From RPRI01 sp051233685 (lineage in GTDB: Bacteria > Desulfobacterota > Desulfobacteria > Desulfobacterales > RPRI01), in NCBI RefSeq assembly GCF_051233685.1, contig NZ_JBAMMY010000130.1:71431-135430 (forward strand): a stretch of 64,000 nucleotides of DNA. Direction: 5' to 3'. Below the pieces are notes generated by a model. That model was not told the DNA's origin. It saw only the letters and a list, made by a program, of their open reading frames with translations, and searched no databases. Both the position numbers and the translations under genes were made by a program. Of the stretch, positions 45,979-55,169 are shown piece after piece. Position 1 is the first letter of the stretch. Every line of letters begins with the position of its first letter.

Positions 45979-46194
45979 AAAGATTTGTAATAAAAATATG
46001 ATATGTATAAATTCTTTTGTTTAATGGCGCGCCTTTATTAATTATCCCAAACAGTAAAGCGTCAGGATAATCTCTCTTCTCCGTCAAAATATTGACTCAG
46101 GTTGACAGCAATTAAAATCAAAAAACAATGACGAATCAAGATAATTGTTAATATTTTTTAAATTATTGCCGACATTCATAGAGCAATATTTATA

Positions 46195-46210
46195 TGGTTT
46201 GTTTTTTGCA
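46195..46210 (+). promoter_or_regulatory. Candidate sigma-54 (-24/-12) promoter
   Basis: TGGTTTGTTTTTTGCA fits the TGGYRYRN4TTGCW consensus with one mismatch and keeps the strict GG-N10-GC spacing. It is about 95 bases before the receiver-CheW gene and just after an NtrC-family regulator gene. The rest of the 325-bp gap 45979-46303 shows no gene, only AT-rich sequence suitable for activator sites. Confidence 0.5.
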
Positions 46211-46303
46211 TATTCTAACATATTTGAAAATCATTGTTAATCCTTTTATAAACCCCGTTTCAAATATATATTGTACAGTTTAATTTTAGGAGGGAAAAAA
46301 TAA

Positions 46304-48277
46304 ATGGCTGTTGATCCGAAAATAAAAATTCTGCTTGTGGAAGATGCTTCCACTATGCGCAAAATGGAAGTCAAAATTCTTAAACAATTAAGTTTTGAGA
46401 ATATAATTGAGGCGGTAGACGGAGATGATGCCATTGGGAAAATTGAGTCTGAAAAAAATATTCAACTTGTTATCAGTGACTGGGCTATGCCTAACAAAGA
46501 CGGTTATGAACTGCTCAGATGGCTAAGGACTCATGATATTTATAGCAAAACACCCATGATCATGGCAACCGGACAGGGCGATAAGGAATATGTTGAAAAA
46601 GCGCTTAAGGGAGGTGCTAACGGTGTAGTGGCTAAGCCCTTTACACCTCAGGATATTAAATCGCAGATCGAAAATGCTTTTGGTATGGAGTGGGAAAAAC
46701 CTAAAAGGGCCGGCAGCGGCATAAAGTATGATAATGAAGGAAAAGTTCTGTTAAAAATTGCGCACATTCAGATAACGGATCACCTTACTCTCGGCGTTAT
46801 GAAAAATATGCTTGAGACAGGTAAAAAGAAGGCTGATCATTTCAAGCTTGAAACTTTATGCATGCCAGGCTGGAATCCTGTTCAGTCGGCGCTGGAGCTG
46901 GAAGAGGTTGATGCGGCCTTCATTCTTGCACCTGTAGCAATGGATTTATTTAACTATGGAATACCAATTAAGCTTGTTATGTTCGCACATCGCAATGGCA
47001 GTATATTTGTACGCAGCAAATCAAAAAATTACCGCAAACCATATCAACAGTTTTTTAAGCATAAAACGTTTTTTATTCCTCACAAAATGTCCGTTCACAA
47101 TATGTTATCCCATATGTATTTTACACAGATGGGTTTAAAGCCAGGGATTCCCGGCAAAGAAGCTGTCAATGTCTTGTTTGATGTTGTTCCACCTGTAAAA
47201 ATGCCTGAATTTTTATCCGAAAACCCTGAAAGCTGCGGATTTATGGTTGCCGAGCCAATCGGATCCGGAGCGATTTCTGCAGGTATCGCAGAAAAGCAGT
47301 TTGTATCGAGCGAAATCTGGGAAAACCATCCCTGTTGTGTGGCTGTATTCAGAAATGAGTTTATTAACAAGCACCCTGAAGCAGTTCAGGAATTTTGCAA
47401 TTTGCTCACAGAGGCCGGCAAATTTATTGGAGACAACCCTGATGAAGCATCCAAAATAGCGGTTTCTTTTTTAGACCCTGAAGGACAACTTGGTTTAAAG
47501 CAGGCTCTTTTAAGAACTGTTTTGACTGACCCGAAAGGAATAAAAACCGACAATCTTTATCCTGTGATAGAAGACCTTGAAACCATACAAAATTATATGA
47601 CAAATAACATGAGTATAGGCCGTATCATAGATCTTAACGCTTTTGTAGATAAGAGGTTTGCCGATGAAGCTTATAAAGACGCTCCTTCAGGCATACGTTC
47701 CGCCTCTCCGATAATACAGGGAAATGTTGCAAAAGAATCAGATGATGCCGATAAAAAGAATGTCAAGATACAAAGCAAGGGCTTAAGTATTGAGGTCCTT
47801 AATGTAAAAGCATCCCGCGATGGAAAATACCTGAGTTTTGGTATAGCGGATGAAAAATATGGTTTGGGAATACTTGATGTAAGGGAAATTATAGGGATGA
47901 TGCAGATTCGCCCAATGCCACAGATGCCGGAATTTATAAAAGGAGTTATCAATTTAAGAGGAAAAATTATTCCCGTTATAGATATGCGGTTAAAATTCGG
48001 TATGGAGCCTTTGGAATATCATGATCGTACCTGCATAATCGTTGTTGAGGTGTCAGGCCTTTCAGGTTCAAACCTCATGGGTTTGGTTGTAGATACTGTT
48101 TGGGAAGTTTCTGATATTAAGGAAGAAGAAACGGAAGATTGCCCCCATTTTGGTGCAAGCATTAATACTAGTTATATCCTCGGAATTGCAAAAACAAAAG
48201 AAGGGATTACCATGCTTTTAGATATGGACAAAATCCTTCAGGTTGACGATGTTATTCAGTTGGCACAGGTTGCCTGA
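46304..48277 (+). CDS. Receiver - substrate-binding-like - CheW fusion protein
   Basis: A 657-residue soluble protein with three parts. Residues 5-125 are a CheY-like receiver with phospho-acceptor Asp59 (LVISDWAMP) and the switch Lys in VAKPF. Residues about 150-450 resemble NMT1/SsuA-type periplasmic binding proteins of ABC importers (KIAHIQITDHLTLGVMKNM, DAAFILAPVAMDLF), but there is no signal peptide, so it would sit in the cytoplasm. Residues about 505-650 are a CheW domain (YGLGILDVREIIG, GVINLRGKIIPVIDMRLKFG). Receiver plus CheW resembles CheV in reverse order; the inserted ligand-binding domain is unusual. It may couple a small molecule directly to chemotaxis signalling. A strong AGGAGGG ribosome site precedes the ATG. 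Confidence 0.82.
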   Translation: MAVDPKIKILLVEDASTMRKMEVKILKQLSFENIIEAVDGDDAIGKIESEKNIQLVISDWAMPNKDGYELLRWLRTHDIYSKTPMIMATGQGDKEYVEKALKGGANGVVAKPFTPQDIKSQIENAFGMEWEKPKRAGSGIKYDNEGKVLLKIAHIQITDHLTLGVMKNMLETGKKKADHFKLETLCMPGWNPVQSALELEEVDAAFILAPVAMDLFNYGIPIKLVMFAHRNGSIFVRSKSKNYRKPYQQFFKHKTFFIPHKMSVHNMLSHMYFTQMGLKPGIPGKEAVNVLFDVVPPVKMPEFLSENPESCGFMVAEPIGSGAISAGIAEKQFVSSEIWENHPCCVAVFRNEFINKHPEAVQEFCNLLTEAGKFIGDNPDEASKIAVSFLDPEGQLGLKQALLRTVLTDPKGIKTDNLYPVIEDLETIQNYMTNNMSIGRIIDLNAFVDKRFADEAYKDAPSGIRSASPIIQGNVAKESDDADKKNVKIQSKGLSIEVLNVKASRDGKYLSFGIADEKYGLGILDVREIIGMMQIRPMPQMPEFIKGVINLRGKIIPVIDMRLKFGMEPLEYHDRTCIIVVEVSGLSGSNLMGLVVDTVWEVSDIKEEETEDCPHFGASINTSYILGIAKTKEGITMLLDMDKILQVDDVIQLAQVA

Positions 48278-48314
48278 ACATCAGCATAATAATATATTAA
48301 TATTGCTATTAAAT

Positions 48315-48350
48315 CCCGCTGTCTTTTTTTTTGCGGAGTCAGGCAGCGGG
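48315..48350. terminator. Hairpin between convergent genes
   Basis: CCCGCTGTCT pairs with AGGCAGCGGG (10 bp, one G-T) around a T-rich loop, between the CheW-fusion gene and the convergent phosphate transporter. The T-run is in the loop rather than after the stem, so termination is likely but not certain. Confidence 0.4.
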
Positions 48351-48371
48351 CAGTCAGTAAAAGATGTTTTC

Positions 48372-49316
48372 TTAATGCTGGGGAATATAATGAAGATGGA
48401 CGACAAATTCTATAGCAAGTGCAAAAAGGCATGCAACAACAGGTGTTAAAAACCATCCGATAAGTATATTAAAAAGCATTTTACGTTTTATGGTATTCAT
48501 ACCCTTTATAGCTCCGACACCGACCAATCCGCCGATTATAGCCTGAGATGATGAAACCGGCACCCCAATTAAAGAATAAATATGGATGGTTATTCCTACA
48601 GCAAAAAGCACAACCAGAGCCGAAAAAGGGTCAAGTTTTACAAGTTTGTTGCCTATGGATTCCATAAGATGTCTGCCGTTAGTTATTATACCGAAAGCAA
48701 TGCTTAGCCCTCCAATCAGAGCAGCGTTAAAAACGCTAAGCGTGCCGGAGCCAACAAAAACAGCAGTTACATTTGCAACATTATTAGCACCCAGAGCATA
48801 TGCGCCGAAAGAACCGGCAACAATCATTCCTGCCCGTATTATTGAATCGGATTCAAACATGTTCGGTCTGAATTTATTATAAATAAGCGCTAATAACTTA
48901 TATAAAATAACAGCAATAATTGCACATCCAACAGGAGTTCCGAACCAGCAGGCAACAACTTTACCCATTCCGTTGAAATTAACCTGCCTGTTTATAATGC
49001 TTATACCTATGATTGATCCGACAACGGATTGAGATGTGGAAATAGGCAGACTTAAAGCAGTCATTATAGTTACCGTAATAGCTGCTGCCACTGAAGAGAT
49101 TACGGCCTGGTTTAAATCAAAATTGGTAAGATTTTGAATTGTTTCAATTCCGGCACGTCCGGAGAATACAGCCCCTAAAATGACAAATATCGCAGCGAGA
49201 ATTGCCGCCGTCCTGAATTTAAGCATTTTAGAGGAAACAGCCGTTCCAAATACATTGGCAGCAGCATTGGCTCCAAGCGCCCAACCCATAAATACTCCGC
49301 CAAGAAGAGAAAGCAT
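48372..49316 (-). CDS. PiT-family inorganic phosphate transporter
   Basis: A 314-residue membrane protein with the duplicated PiT signature: GWALGANAAANVFGTAVSSK near the N-terminus and ALGANNVANVTAVFVGSG after the midpoint, each followed by conserved Ser/Gln-containing segments (STSQSVVGSIIG and SSSQAIIGGLVG). It imports phosphate with H+ or Na+. Its ATG directly follows the stop of the PhoU-like gene (TAAATG). Confidence 0.92.
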   Translation of the reverse strand: MLSLLGGVFMGWALGANAAANVFGTAVSSKMLKFRTAAILAAIFVILGAVFSGRAGIETIQNLTNFDLNQAVISSVAAAITVTIMTALSLPISTSQSVVGSIIGISIINRQVNFNGMGKVVACWFGTPVGCAIIAVILYKLLALIYNKFRPNMFESDSIIRAGMIVAGSFGAYALGANNVANVTAVFVGSGTLSVFNAALIGGLSIAFGIITNGRHLMESIGNKLVKLDPFSALVVLFAVGITIHIYSLIGVPVSSSQAIIGGLVGVGAIKGMNTIKRKMLFNILIGWFLTPVVACLFALAIEFVVHLHYIPQH

Positions 49317-49970
49317 TTATACATGCCTCTTGAGACTGAATATATTTATTCGCTTAGACACACGTTCAGCCCCATCGGATATATTGCCTATTCTTTCAAT
49401 CAGCTCTTTTAGCTGAAGCTTTTCAAATCGATCTATGTCGGAATCAAAGATCATTGAGATTATCCTTCGTTCGATATTATCGCAATGACTTTCATTGGTA
49501 TCTATTAAACCGAGAAGCTCTCTTATTCCTTCGGTATTTGTAAAAAAAGCTATACATTGCCTTGTGAGAAGATCGCAACACTCAACACTTATTCTGATGA
49601 GATCCTTAGTCTCTTTAATAAGAAAACCCGGGACAATAAGTTTCTGAACCTGCATCATATGAAGAATATCCTTAAACAGCCTTGAAATAATATCAAATTC
49701 TGAAAGAAGAGCCATTATGTCTCCTCTTGAATCAGGAATAAGGGCTTTGGTGTACATTATGCTGTTTATCTCATCGCTGATGTCAGTTATTTTATTCTCA
49801 TATTTATGTGTTTGTTTTATATAAAAATCAAAATTTTCACAGCTTACTTCATTTAAAAAACAATAATTCATCGCATTGGAAAAACTTTCATAAATTACTT
49901 TGAAAGTATCAAGATATTCATATATTAAAAGTTCTACCTGCCGCTCTTTTTTGAAAAGAAAACTAAACAT
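49317..49970 (-). CDS. PhoU-like DUF47 phosphate-transport regulator
   Basis: The ATG at 49970 is preferred because AAGGTGA lies just before it (an upstream TTG at 49985 is the alternative); this gives 217 residues starting MFSFLFKKERQ. The protein is all-helical with acidic heptads like DUF47/TIGR00153 proteins, which almost always sit next to PiT genes and modulate phosphate uptake. It is coupled to the transporter gene downstream. Confidence 0.85.
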   Translation of the reverse strand: MFSFLFKKERQVELLIYEYLDTFKVIYESFSNAMNYCFLNEVSCENFDFYIKQTHKYENKITDISDEINSIMYTKALIPDSRGDIMALLSEFDIISRLFKDILHMMQVQKLIVPGFLIKETKDLIRISVECCDLLTRQCIAFFTNTEGIRELLGLIDTNESHCDNIERRIISMIFDSDIDRFEKLQLKELIERIGNISDGAERVSKRINIFSLKRHV

Positions 49971-49989
49971 AAAATTCACCTTCAATACA

Positions 49990-50511
49990 TTAAAGCTTGC
50001 TTGCCTTAATATTATTACGCCTCATTCTTTTGGAAAGCCTTTTGCCAGGCCCCTTTTTTTTAGTGGTAGCCTGCCATTGTCTGTCTTCGTCTTCATCATT
50101 ATCCGTAATGCTAAAGTCTGAAGCCAGATTTATCTTGTTCTCAAATAAAGGTGAGCTTATGGTTGCCGCCCCTTTTGATTCGGCAAACCTTATAATATCC
50201 GTATCAGAGCTTACTATCAGCGCTTTTTCCCTGTAGTCTGATGCCAACCCTTTTATAAGTGTATCTGCCGAATCGGGATATTGTGAATAAATAACATTAA
50301 TTCCTTTCACCCTTTCTCTTTCGGATAGGAATTGGGGTGCATTTGCACCATCAAATACCACAGTAATCTTATGAGGTTTTATTCTTTTGTATGCAGCAAG
50401 CAGATCTATAAGTGCATTTCTGCCAAGCCGTATATCCTTGTGTTCAATAGAACTCAACGGAGATGATTGGCGAATCAAATTATATCCGTCAATAATTATA
50501 TGAAGAGACAT
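49990..50511 (-). CDS. NYN-domain (YacP-like) ribonuclease
   Basis: A 173-residue PIN-like nuclease. It begins with the acidic motif IIIDGYNLI, has VVFDGANAP mid-domain, and SSDTDIIRFAESKG later, the acidic triad of NYN/YacP enzymes. The C-terminus is basic and likely binds RNA (KKKGPGKRLSKRMRR). It lies 10 bases after parB on the same strand. The family acts in RNA maturation and decay. Confidence 0.82.
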   Translation of the reverse strand: MSLHIIIDGYNLIRQSSPLSSIEHKDIRLGRNALIDLLAAYKRIKPHKITVVFDGANAPQFLSERERVKGINVIYSQYPDSADTLIKGLASDYREKALIVSSDTDIIRFAESKGAATISSPLFENKINLASDFSITDNDEDEDRQWQATTKKKGPGKRLSKRMRRNNIKASKL

Positions 50512-50521
50512 AATAAGAATA

Positions 50522-51406
50522 TTATTGTTTTTGTCTGAGACGGCTTATCAGGTTATCAAGATCTTCGTTACTGTAAAATTCGATCTCTATTTTTCCTCTT
50601 TTACCCTGACGTTTGATCGCAATTTTTGTTCCGAAATGGCTGGAAAGTTCATCTTCAAGACTCAGAAAATAGATATCCTCGGAAGATTTTTCAGTAGTTT
50701 TCTTTCCGGTTTTATCAGTCTTCAAACGCTTTATAAGGTTTTCGGTGTCCCTGACGGACAAACCTTTTGATACAACATACCGCCATGCGGCATTCTGCTG
50801 GGCAGGTGTATCGGCTCCAAGCAAAGCTCTTGCATGCCCCATGCTGATTGTTCCGTCTGATAAGCTCTCTTTAATCTGATTGGGTAATTGACGAAGCCTC
50901 AGTATGTTTGCTACGGCAGGCCTGCTTTTTCCTACACGCTGTGAAGCTTCTTCCTGGGTTAAATTAAATTCGGTCATTAGACAGTGATAAGCTTCAGCTT
51001 CTTCTATCGGGTTTAGGTTTTCACGTTGAATATTTTCAATTATTGAAATTTCGAGCATCTCAGCATCGGAAACATTTTTAAGAATAAGCGGAACCTGAGC
51101 TAACCCGGCCATCTTTGCAGCTCTGAGCCTTCTTTCCCCGGCTATTAATTCAAAACCACCGGAACTTTTTCGGGCAAGCAGAGGCTGAATTATTCCTTTT
51201 TCTTTAATGGATTGGGAAAGCTCTTCAAGTTCTTTTTCAGAAAAATGGATCCTGGGTTGGTATTGGTTGGGTATTATAAGGCCAACATCACAAATTATGT
51301 GTTTGCCTGATTCTTGCTCATCGGTATCAATACCGGGTATCAGGGCACCCAAGCCCTTTCCAAGAGCAATTTTTTTCTTAAATTTTGATTCAGGATCCTT
51401 ATTCAT
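50522..51406 (-). CDS. parB: Chromosome-partitioning protein ParB
   Basis: A 294-residue ParB. The N-terminal ParA-activating part has KKIALGKGLGALIPG; the CTP/ParB domain has IIPNQYQPR and AGERRLRAAK; the helix-turn-helix is in LTQEEASQRVGKSRPAVAN; the C-terminus is the dimer domain. It loads at parS and spreads along DNA to direct origin segregation. GGGAGAT precedes the start. No parS-like TGTTTCACGTGAAACA was seen in the window. Confidence 0.93.
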   Translation of the reverse strand: MNKDPESKFKKKIALGKGLGALIPGIDTDEQESGKHIICDVGLIIPNQYQPRIHFSEKELEELSQSIKEKGIIQPLLARKSSGGFELIAGERRLRAAKMAGLAQVPLILKNVSDAEMLEISIIENIQRENLNPIEEAEAYHCLMTEFNLTQEEASQRVGKSRPAVANILRLRQLPNQIKESLSDGTISMGHARALLGADTPAQQNAAWRYVVSKGLSVRDTENLIKRLKTDKTGKKTTEKSSEDIYFLSLEDELSSHFGTKIAIKRQGKRGKIEIEFYSNEDLDNLISRLRQKQ

Positions 51407-51422
51407 CTTAATCTCCCGATAT

Positions 51423-52211
51423 TCAAATGGTAGAAGAGGGAAAACCCTTTTTCGCCATGCTGATTATCTCCATTGCAAGACTGATATAGCTTTTTGCACC
51501 AATAGAAGCGGCATCATAAAGCATTATAGGCTTTCCGAAACTCGGCGCTTCTCCAAGCCGGACATTTCTGGGCACTATTGTTTTAAATATTAGGTTTTTA
51601 AAATATTTTTCTGCATCTTCTGCAACCTGCACAGACAGGTTTGTCCTCTTGTCATACATGGTAAGAAGTATCCCTGCAATTTTAAGCTCAGGGTTTAAGC
51701 TTCGCCTTATATGTTTTACTGTCTGCAAAAGCTGACCCAGACCTTCCAGAGCATAAAATTCACATTGGAGCGGTATAAGAAGATAATTTGAAGCCGTAAG
51801 AGCATTAACCGTTAAAAGACTCAATGATGGCGGGCAATCAAGAATTATATATTCAAACATATCAAATGCTTTGGAAAGAAGATTTTTCAAAGCCAATTCC
51901 CGGCCGTCATGCGACATCATTTCCACCTCGAAACCTATCAGTTCGATATTTGATGGAATGGCTTTTAAATATTCAATCTCCGTATCAGCAAGGATACTTT
52001 CCAAATCCGATTCTCCAAGCATCCCATGATACAGATTGCCTTTATTAGCGGTTTTGTCGATGCCTAACCCTGTAGTGGCATTGCCCTGAGGGTCACAATC
52101 AACAATAAGTGTCTTTTTCTCCGAAATAGCAAGAGATGCCGCAAGATTAACCGCCGTTGTAGTTTTGCCGACTCCGCCTTTCTGATTAGCTATGCATATA
52201 GTATGTGCCAT
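51423..52211 (-). CDS. parA: Chromosome-partitioning ATPase ParA (Soj)
   Basis: A 262-residue ATPase with the deviant Walker A KGGVGKTTTAVNLA at residues 10-23, DCDPQGN, and the DCPPSLSLLTVNAL motif. It starts right at the domain, as chromosomal Soj proteins do. It works with ParB 16 bases downstream to move chromosome origins. The 283-bp gap between it and the divergent helicase gene shows no further gene. Confidence 0.94.
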   Translation of the reverse strand: MAHTICIANQKGGVGKTTTAVNLAASLAISEKKTLIVDCDPQGNATTGLGIDKTANKGNLYHGMLGESDLESILADTEIEYLKAIPSNIELIGFEVEMMSHDGRELALKNLLSKAFDMFEYIILDCPPSLSLLTVNALTASNYLLIPLQCEFYALEGLGQLLQTVKHIRRSLNPELKIAGILLTMYDKRTNLSVQVAEDAEKYFKNLIFKTIVPRNVRLGEAPSFGKPIMLYDAASIGAKSYISLAMEIISMAKKGFPSSTI

Positions 52212-52494
52212 AATAAATCAGCTTTCTAACATAAAATTTCATACTTGGAAAGAACATAAGCATAACAAGTTTAAAATATAACAGGTCAAATACTTTGGGA
52301 CTTAATATAATCACCCACCCTTAATAGGAGAGTATCACATGAGATATTATATTTATGATTAAATTCTCTTGTATTATAAATCAATTTGCAGTAGATATCC
52401 TTTCAAGATAATTGGTAATACCTCCTGATTTTGATTGCATCATTTAAAAGTTAACGTATTCTCAGAAATAATAATTTGAGTCTTTGAAAATAAG

Positions 52495-54417
52495 ATGAAA
52501 CATGACCTGAATCATTTATTGGAGAAAATAGCACTCAGTCTATCAACCTACCTTGAGAAGGTGCTGCCCCCTCTCTTTGAAGATTGGTGGAAGCAGGCCG
52601 TTGTGAACAATCTGTCGTTTCAGCAGCGTCGGCGGATGGAACAACGCGGCATAGCCTACCTCGGGGCGTTGGATCTCGCCGCGCTGCTTCGAGTGCTCGA
52701 CCAGAACTGGTACCAGATATCGAACAAGCTGGGCCTGACATCGGAGTCGCTTCATTTCGTCAAGGAGATGCAAACCATCCGCAACCGGTGGGCGCATGCA
52801 ACCGCTGAAGGCTTTCCACTCGACGACGTATATCGAGACCTGGACACGCTCCAACGCTTCGCCGCTGTCATTGGAGCCGACGATACGTTTATTCAAGAGG
52901 TGCGATCTTCCAAGGCGGCCATTCTCGCTAAAGAAACGGAACTGTCCACGAAAGGTGCCATCATCACTCCTAAACTGTCTCAGACAACCAACGGGAATTG
53001 TGCCGAATTTGAACCGGGGCAGATCGTTTGTGTTAAGTCCAATCCAACCATTCGGGGCGCAGTGATTTCTGTGTTGCCGGGTAAGCCTGAGAACCGCTTC
53101 AAGGTCTTCGTGAACGGCGAAACCCAGACCTACTACGCATCTCAGCTACAGGCAGAAGATGTTCCTGATAACGAGGCCGAGTTTTTTCCTTGTGAGCAGT
53201 TTCACGCTTACCTGACTGCGCTGCAGATAAGATATCCCGGTTTATCGACGCTATATTCGCTCAACGCCGCACGGGTTGATTTCATTCCATACCAATTTCG
53301 ACCCGTACTGAGGTTCATCAAATCGGATCGTCCACGATTACTGATCGCCGATGGAGTAGGCGTGGGCAAAACCATTGAGGCTGGGCTCATTCTCCGCGAA
53401 TTGCAGGCAAGGCGGGACATTCGCTCCGTCCTCATCATATGCCCGCGTCCGTTAGTGACCGAGCGCAAATGGATGAATGAGATGAAGCGTTTCGAGGAGC
53501 GTTTTACGCATCTTGATGGTGGCGCCTTGCGCTACTGCATAAATGAGATGGACCTGGAGGGTGTTTGGCCGGAACAGCATCAGAGGGTGATAGTTCCCTA
53601 TTCGTTGTTAGACGAAGTCCTTCTTTACGGTTCTGGGTCGGACGGCAAGCGAAAACGTAAAAAGGGGCTACTCGACCTCGACCCGCCTCCACGTTTCGAT
53701 CTCGTCATCGTTGACGAGGCGCATCATATCCGCAATCAGGATACGTTCAGCCACAAGGCCGTGAGATTCTTCTGTGACCACGCCGAGGCCGTTATTTTCT
53801 TGACCGCGACACCGATCCAGCTTGGCAGCAATGACCTTTTTATTCTCCTCAATACGCTACGCCCTGATCTGATCATTGATCAAGAGAGTTTCGCACATAT
53901 GGCGGAGCCAAATCCGTTCGTTAACCAGGCGATATCGTTGGCGAGGGCACAGGAACCGGAATGGCCTGCCCGGACGAATGAGGCCCTCGATCAGGCGACA
54001 GCCACTGCCTGGGGGCAGGCTATTCTCCGCCACAATCCGAACTTCATTCGGATACGTTCCAGGCTGTCGGACACCGATGTCACAAACGAAGAGCGTGTGC
54101 AGATCATAACGGACATGGAAGCCATGCACACCTTCGCCGGGATTATCAACAGGACTCGCCGGAGGGATATAGGGGATTTTACGATACGGAAGCCGGAAAC
54201 AGTGGTCGTACCGTTTACCCCCGCCCAGCAGCATCTGCATGACGAGCTTCTCAGAGTGCAGGCTGAAGTATTCAGCCGGCTTCACGGAGACATCAACGTT
54301 AAGTTCATGATGACCACGATCAGACGCCAGGCCGCAAGTTGTCTTTTCGGGCTTGTGCCCTTTCTTGAGGATATTCTGAACCGCCACCTTAAGGAACGTA
54401 ACATTTTTTTTTATTAA
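52495..54417 (+). CDS. Truncated Swt1-HEPN / SNF2-like helicase
   Basis: A 640-residue protein. Residues 1-130 look like a Swt1-type HEPN domain with the RX4H motif Arg96-His101 (RNRWAH). A short beta-rich spacer follows. The SNF2/RapA-type helicase N-half has GVGVGKTIEAG near residue 286, IVDEAHHIRN near 402 and FLTATPIQLG after it. The second RecA lobe with the arginine finger is missing: the frame ends in NRHLKERNIFFY within a run of nine T residues, and the next gene starts 22 bases later. Family members are usually well over 1,000 residues. The gene is visibly GC-rich against both flanks, a sign of transfer. It is probably a decayed defence helicase. Confidence 0.78.
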   Translation: MKHDLNHLLEKIALSLSTYLEKVLPPLFEDWWKQAVVNNLSFQQRRRMEQRGIAYLGALDLAALLRVLDQNWYQISNKLGLTSESLHFVKEMQTIRNRWAHATAEGFPLDDVYRDLDTLQRFAAVIGADDTFIQEVRSSKAAILAKETELSTKGAIITPKLSQTTNGNCAEFEPGQIVCVKSNPTIRGAVISVLPGKPENRFKVFVNGETQTYYASQLQAEDVPDNEAEFFPCEQFHAYLTALQIRYPGLSTLYSLNAARVDFIPYQFRPVLRFIKSDRPRLLIADGVGVGKTIEAGLILRELQARRDIRSVLIICPRPLVTERKWMNEMKRFEERFTHLDGGALRYCINEMDLEGVWPEQHQRVIVPYSLLDEVLLYGSGSDGKRKRKKGLLDLDPPPRFDLVIVDEAHHIRNQDTFSHKAVRFFCDHAEAVIFLTATPIQLGSNDLFILLNTLRPDLIIDQESFAHMAEPNPFVNQAISLARAQEPEWPARTNEALDQATATAWGQAILRHNPNFIRIRSRLSDTDVTNEERVQIITDMEAMHTFAGIINRTRRRDIGDFTIRKPETVVVPFTPAQQHLHDELLRVQAEVFSRLHGDINVKFMMTTIRRQAASCLFGLVPFLEDILNRHLKERNIFFY

Positions 54418-54439
54418 ACAAAAAACAAAGGACGACATA

Positions 54440-54820
54440 ATGACCAGTGCATATGATCGATGGTCTGAACAGGCACATTACGATTTAAAAACTGCACAGG
54501 CTATGATGGAATCAGGACGATATTTGTATGTCCTGTTTTGCTGCCAACAATCGGTTGAAAAAATGCTAAAGGCACTTATAGCCCAGCGTACTCAGGAATT
54601 TCCACCGCGCCTTCATAATTTGATTCGCCTTGCCGATGCGGCGGGAATTAAACTGGAGGAAGACATGGCGGATTTTCTAAGGGAGTTATCGGCCTATTAT
54701 ATCCAGACTCGCTATCCCGAAGAAATCGCTGACCTGAGTTCTCAGGTAAAGGATAGAGCAGCTCAAGAAATATTAACAAAGACCGAGGGGGTGATCCTAT
54801 GGCTATCGTCGATGAAATGA
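54440..54820 (+). CDS. HEPN-domain protein of a HEPN/MNT pair
   Basis: A 126-residue all-helical protein of the HEPN (PF05168-like) kind: AHYDLKTAQAMMESGRYLYVLFCCQQSVEKMLKAL is the typical start, followed by PPRLHNLIRLA and YYIQTRYPEE. It overlaps the nucleotidyltransferase gene by 22 bases. Such pairs act as toxin-antitoxin systems in which the MNT partner modifies HEPN. A canonical RX4-6H nuclease motif near the C-terminus is not obvious, so it may not be an RNase. Confidence 0.85.
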   Translation: MTSAYDRWSEQAHYDLKTAQAMMESGRYLYVLFCCQQSVEKMLKALIAQRTQEFPPRLHNLIRLADAAGIKLEEDMADFLRELSAYYIQTRYPEEIADLSSQVKDRAAQEILTKTEGVILWLSSMK

Positions 54821-55143
54821 TAGAAGAGAAAGTCCAGATGGCGATAGAGGTATTGAACCGGAATATAAGTATTTCGGCGGCCTATCTTTTTGGTTCCCAA
54901 GTAACAGGAAAAGCTGATCAATGGAGTGATATCGACTTGGCCATCTTTGCCGATGGTATAGAAAAATGGGATATGAAGGATCGAGCCAGAGCAGCGGCCA
55001 AAGTGCAAAAAGAAGCGGGAGATGACATAGAAATTCATTTTTTCCCCTCTGGAGTTTTATATGAAAAAAACCGGGATTCCGCCGGGTTTGCCTCATGGAT
55101 TCTTGCCCATGGTGTGCAAATTGATTTGAGGGATGCAAACTAA
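54799..55143 (+). CDS. Minimal nucleotidyltransferase (MNT)
   Basis: A 114-residue nucleotidyltransferase with the GSX10DXD motif (Gly32-Ser33, Asp44, Asp46) in LFGSQVTGKADQWSDIDLAI. It is the usual antitoxin half of HEPN/MNT modules, probably adding AMP to its HEPN partner. The start lies inside the HEPN gene, which ensures joint translation. Confidence 0.88.
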   Translation: MAIVDEMIEEKVQMAIEVLNRNISISAAYLFGSQVTGKADQWSDIDLAIFADGIEKWDMKDRARAAAKVQKEAGDDIEIHFFPSGVLYEKNRDSAGFASWILAHGVQIDLRDAN

Positions 55144-55169
55144 ATTCACTACAATCTCAATGAATCTAT

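Noticed and set aside
50522..52494. parS site near parAB
   Set aside because: No TGTTTCACGTGAAACA-like palindrome was found by eye here or elsewhere in the window.
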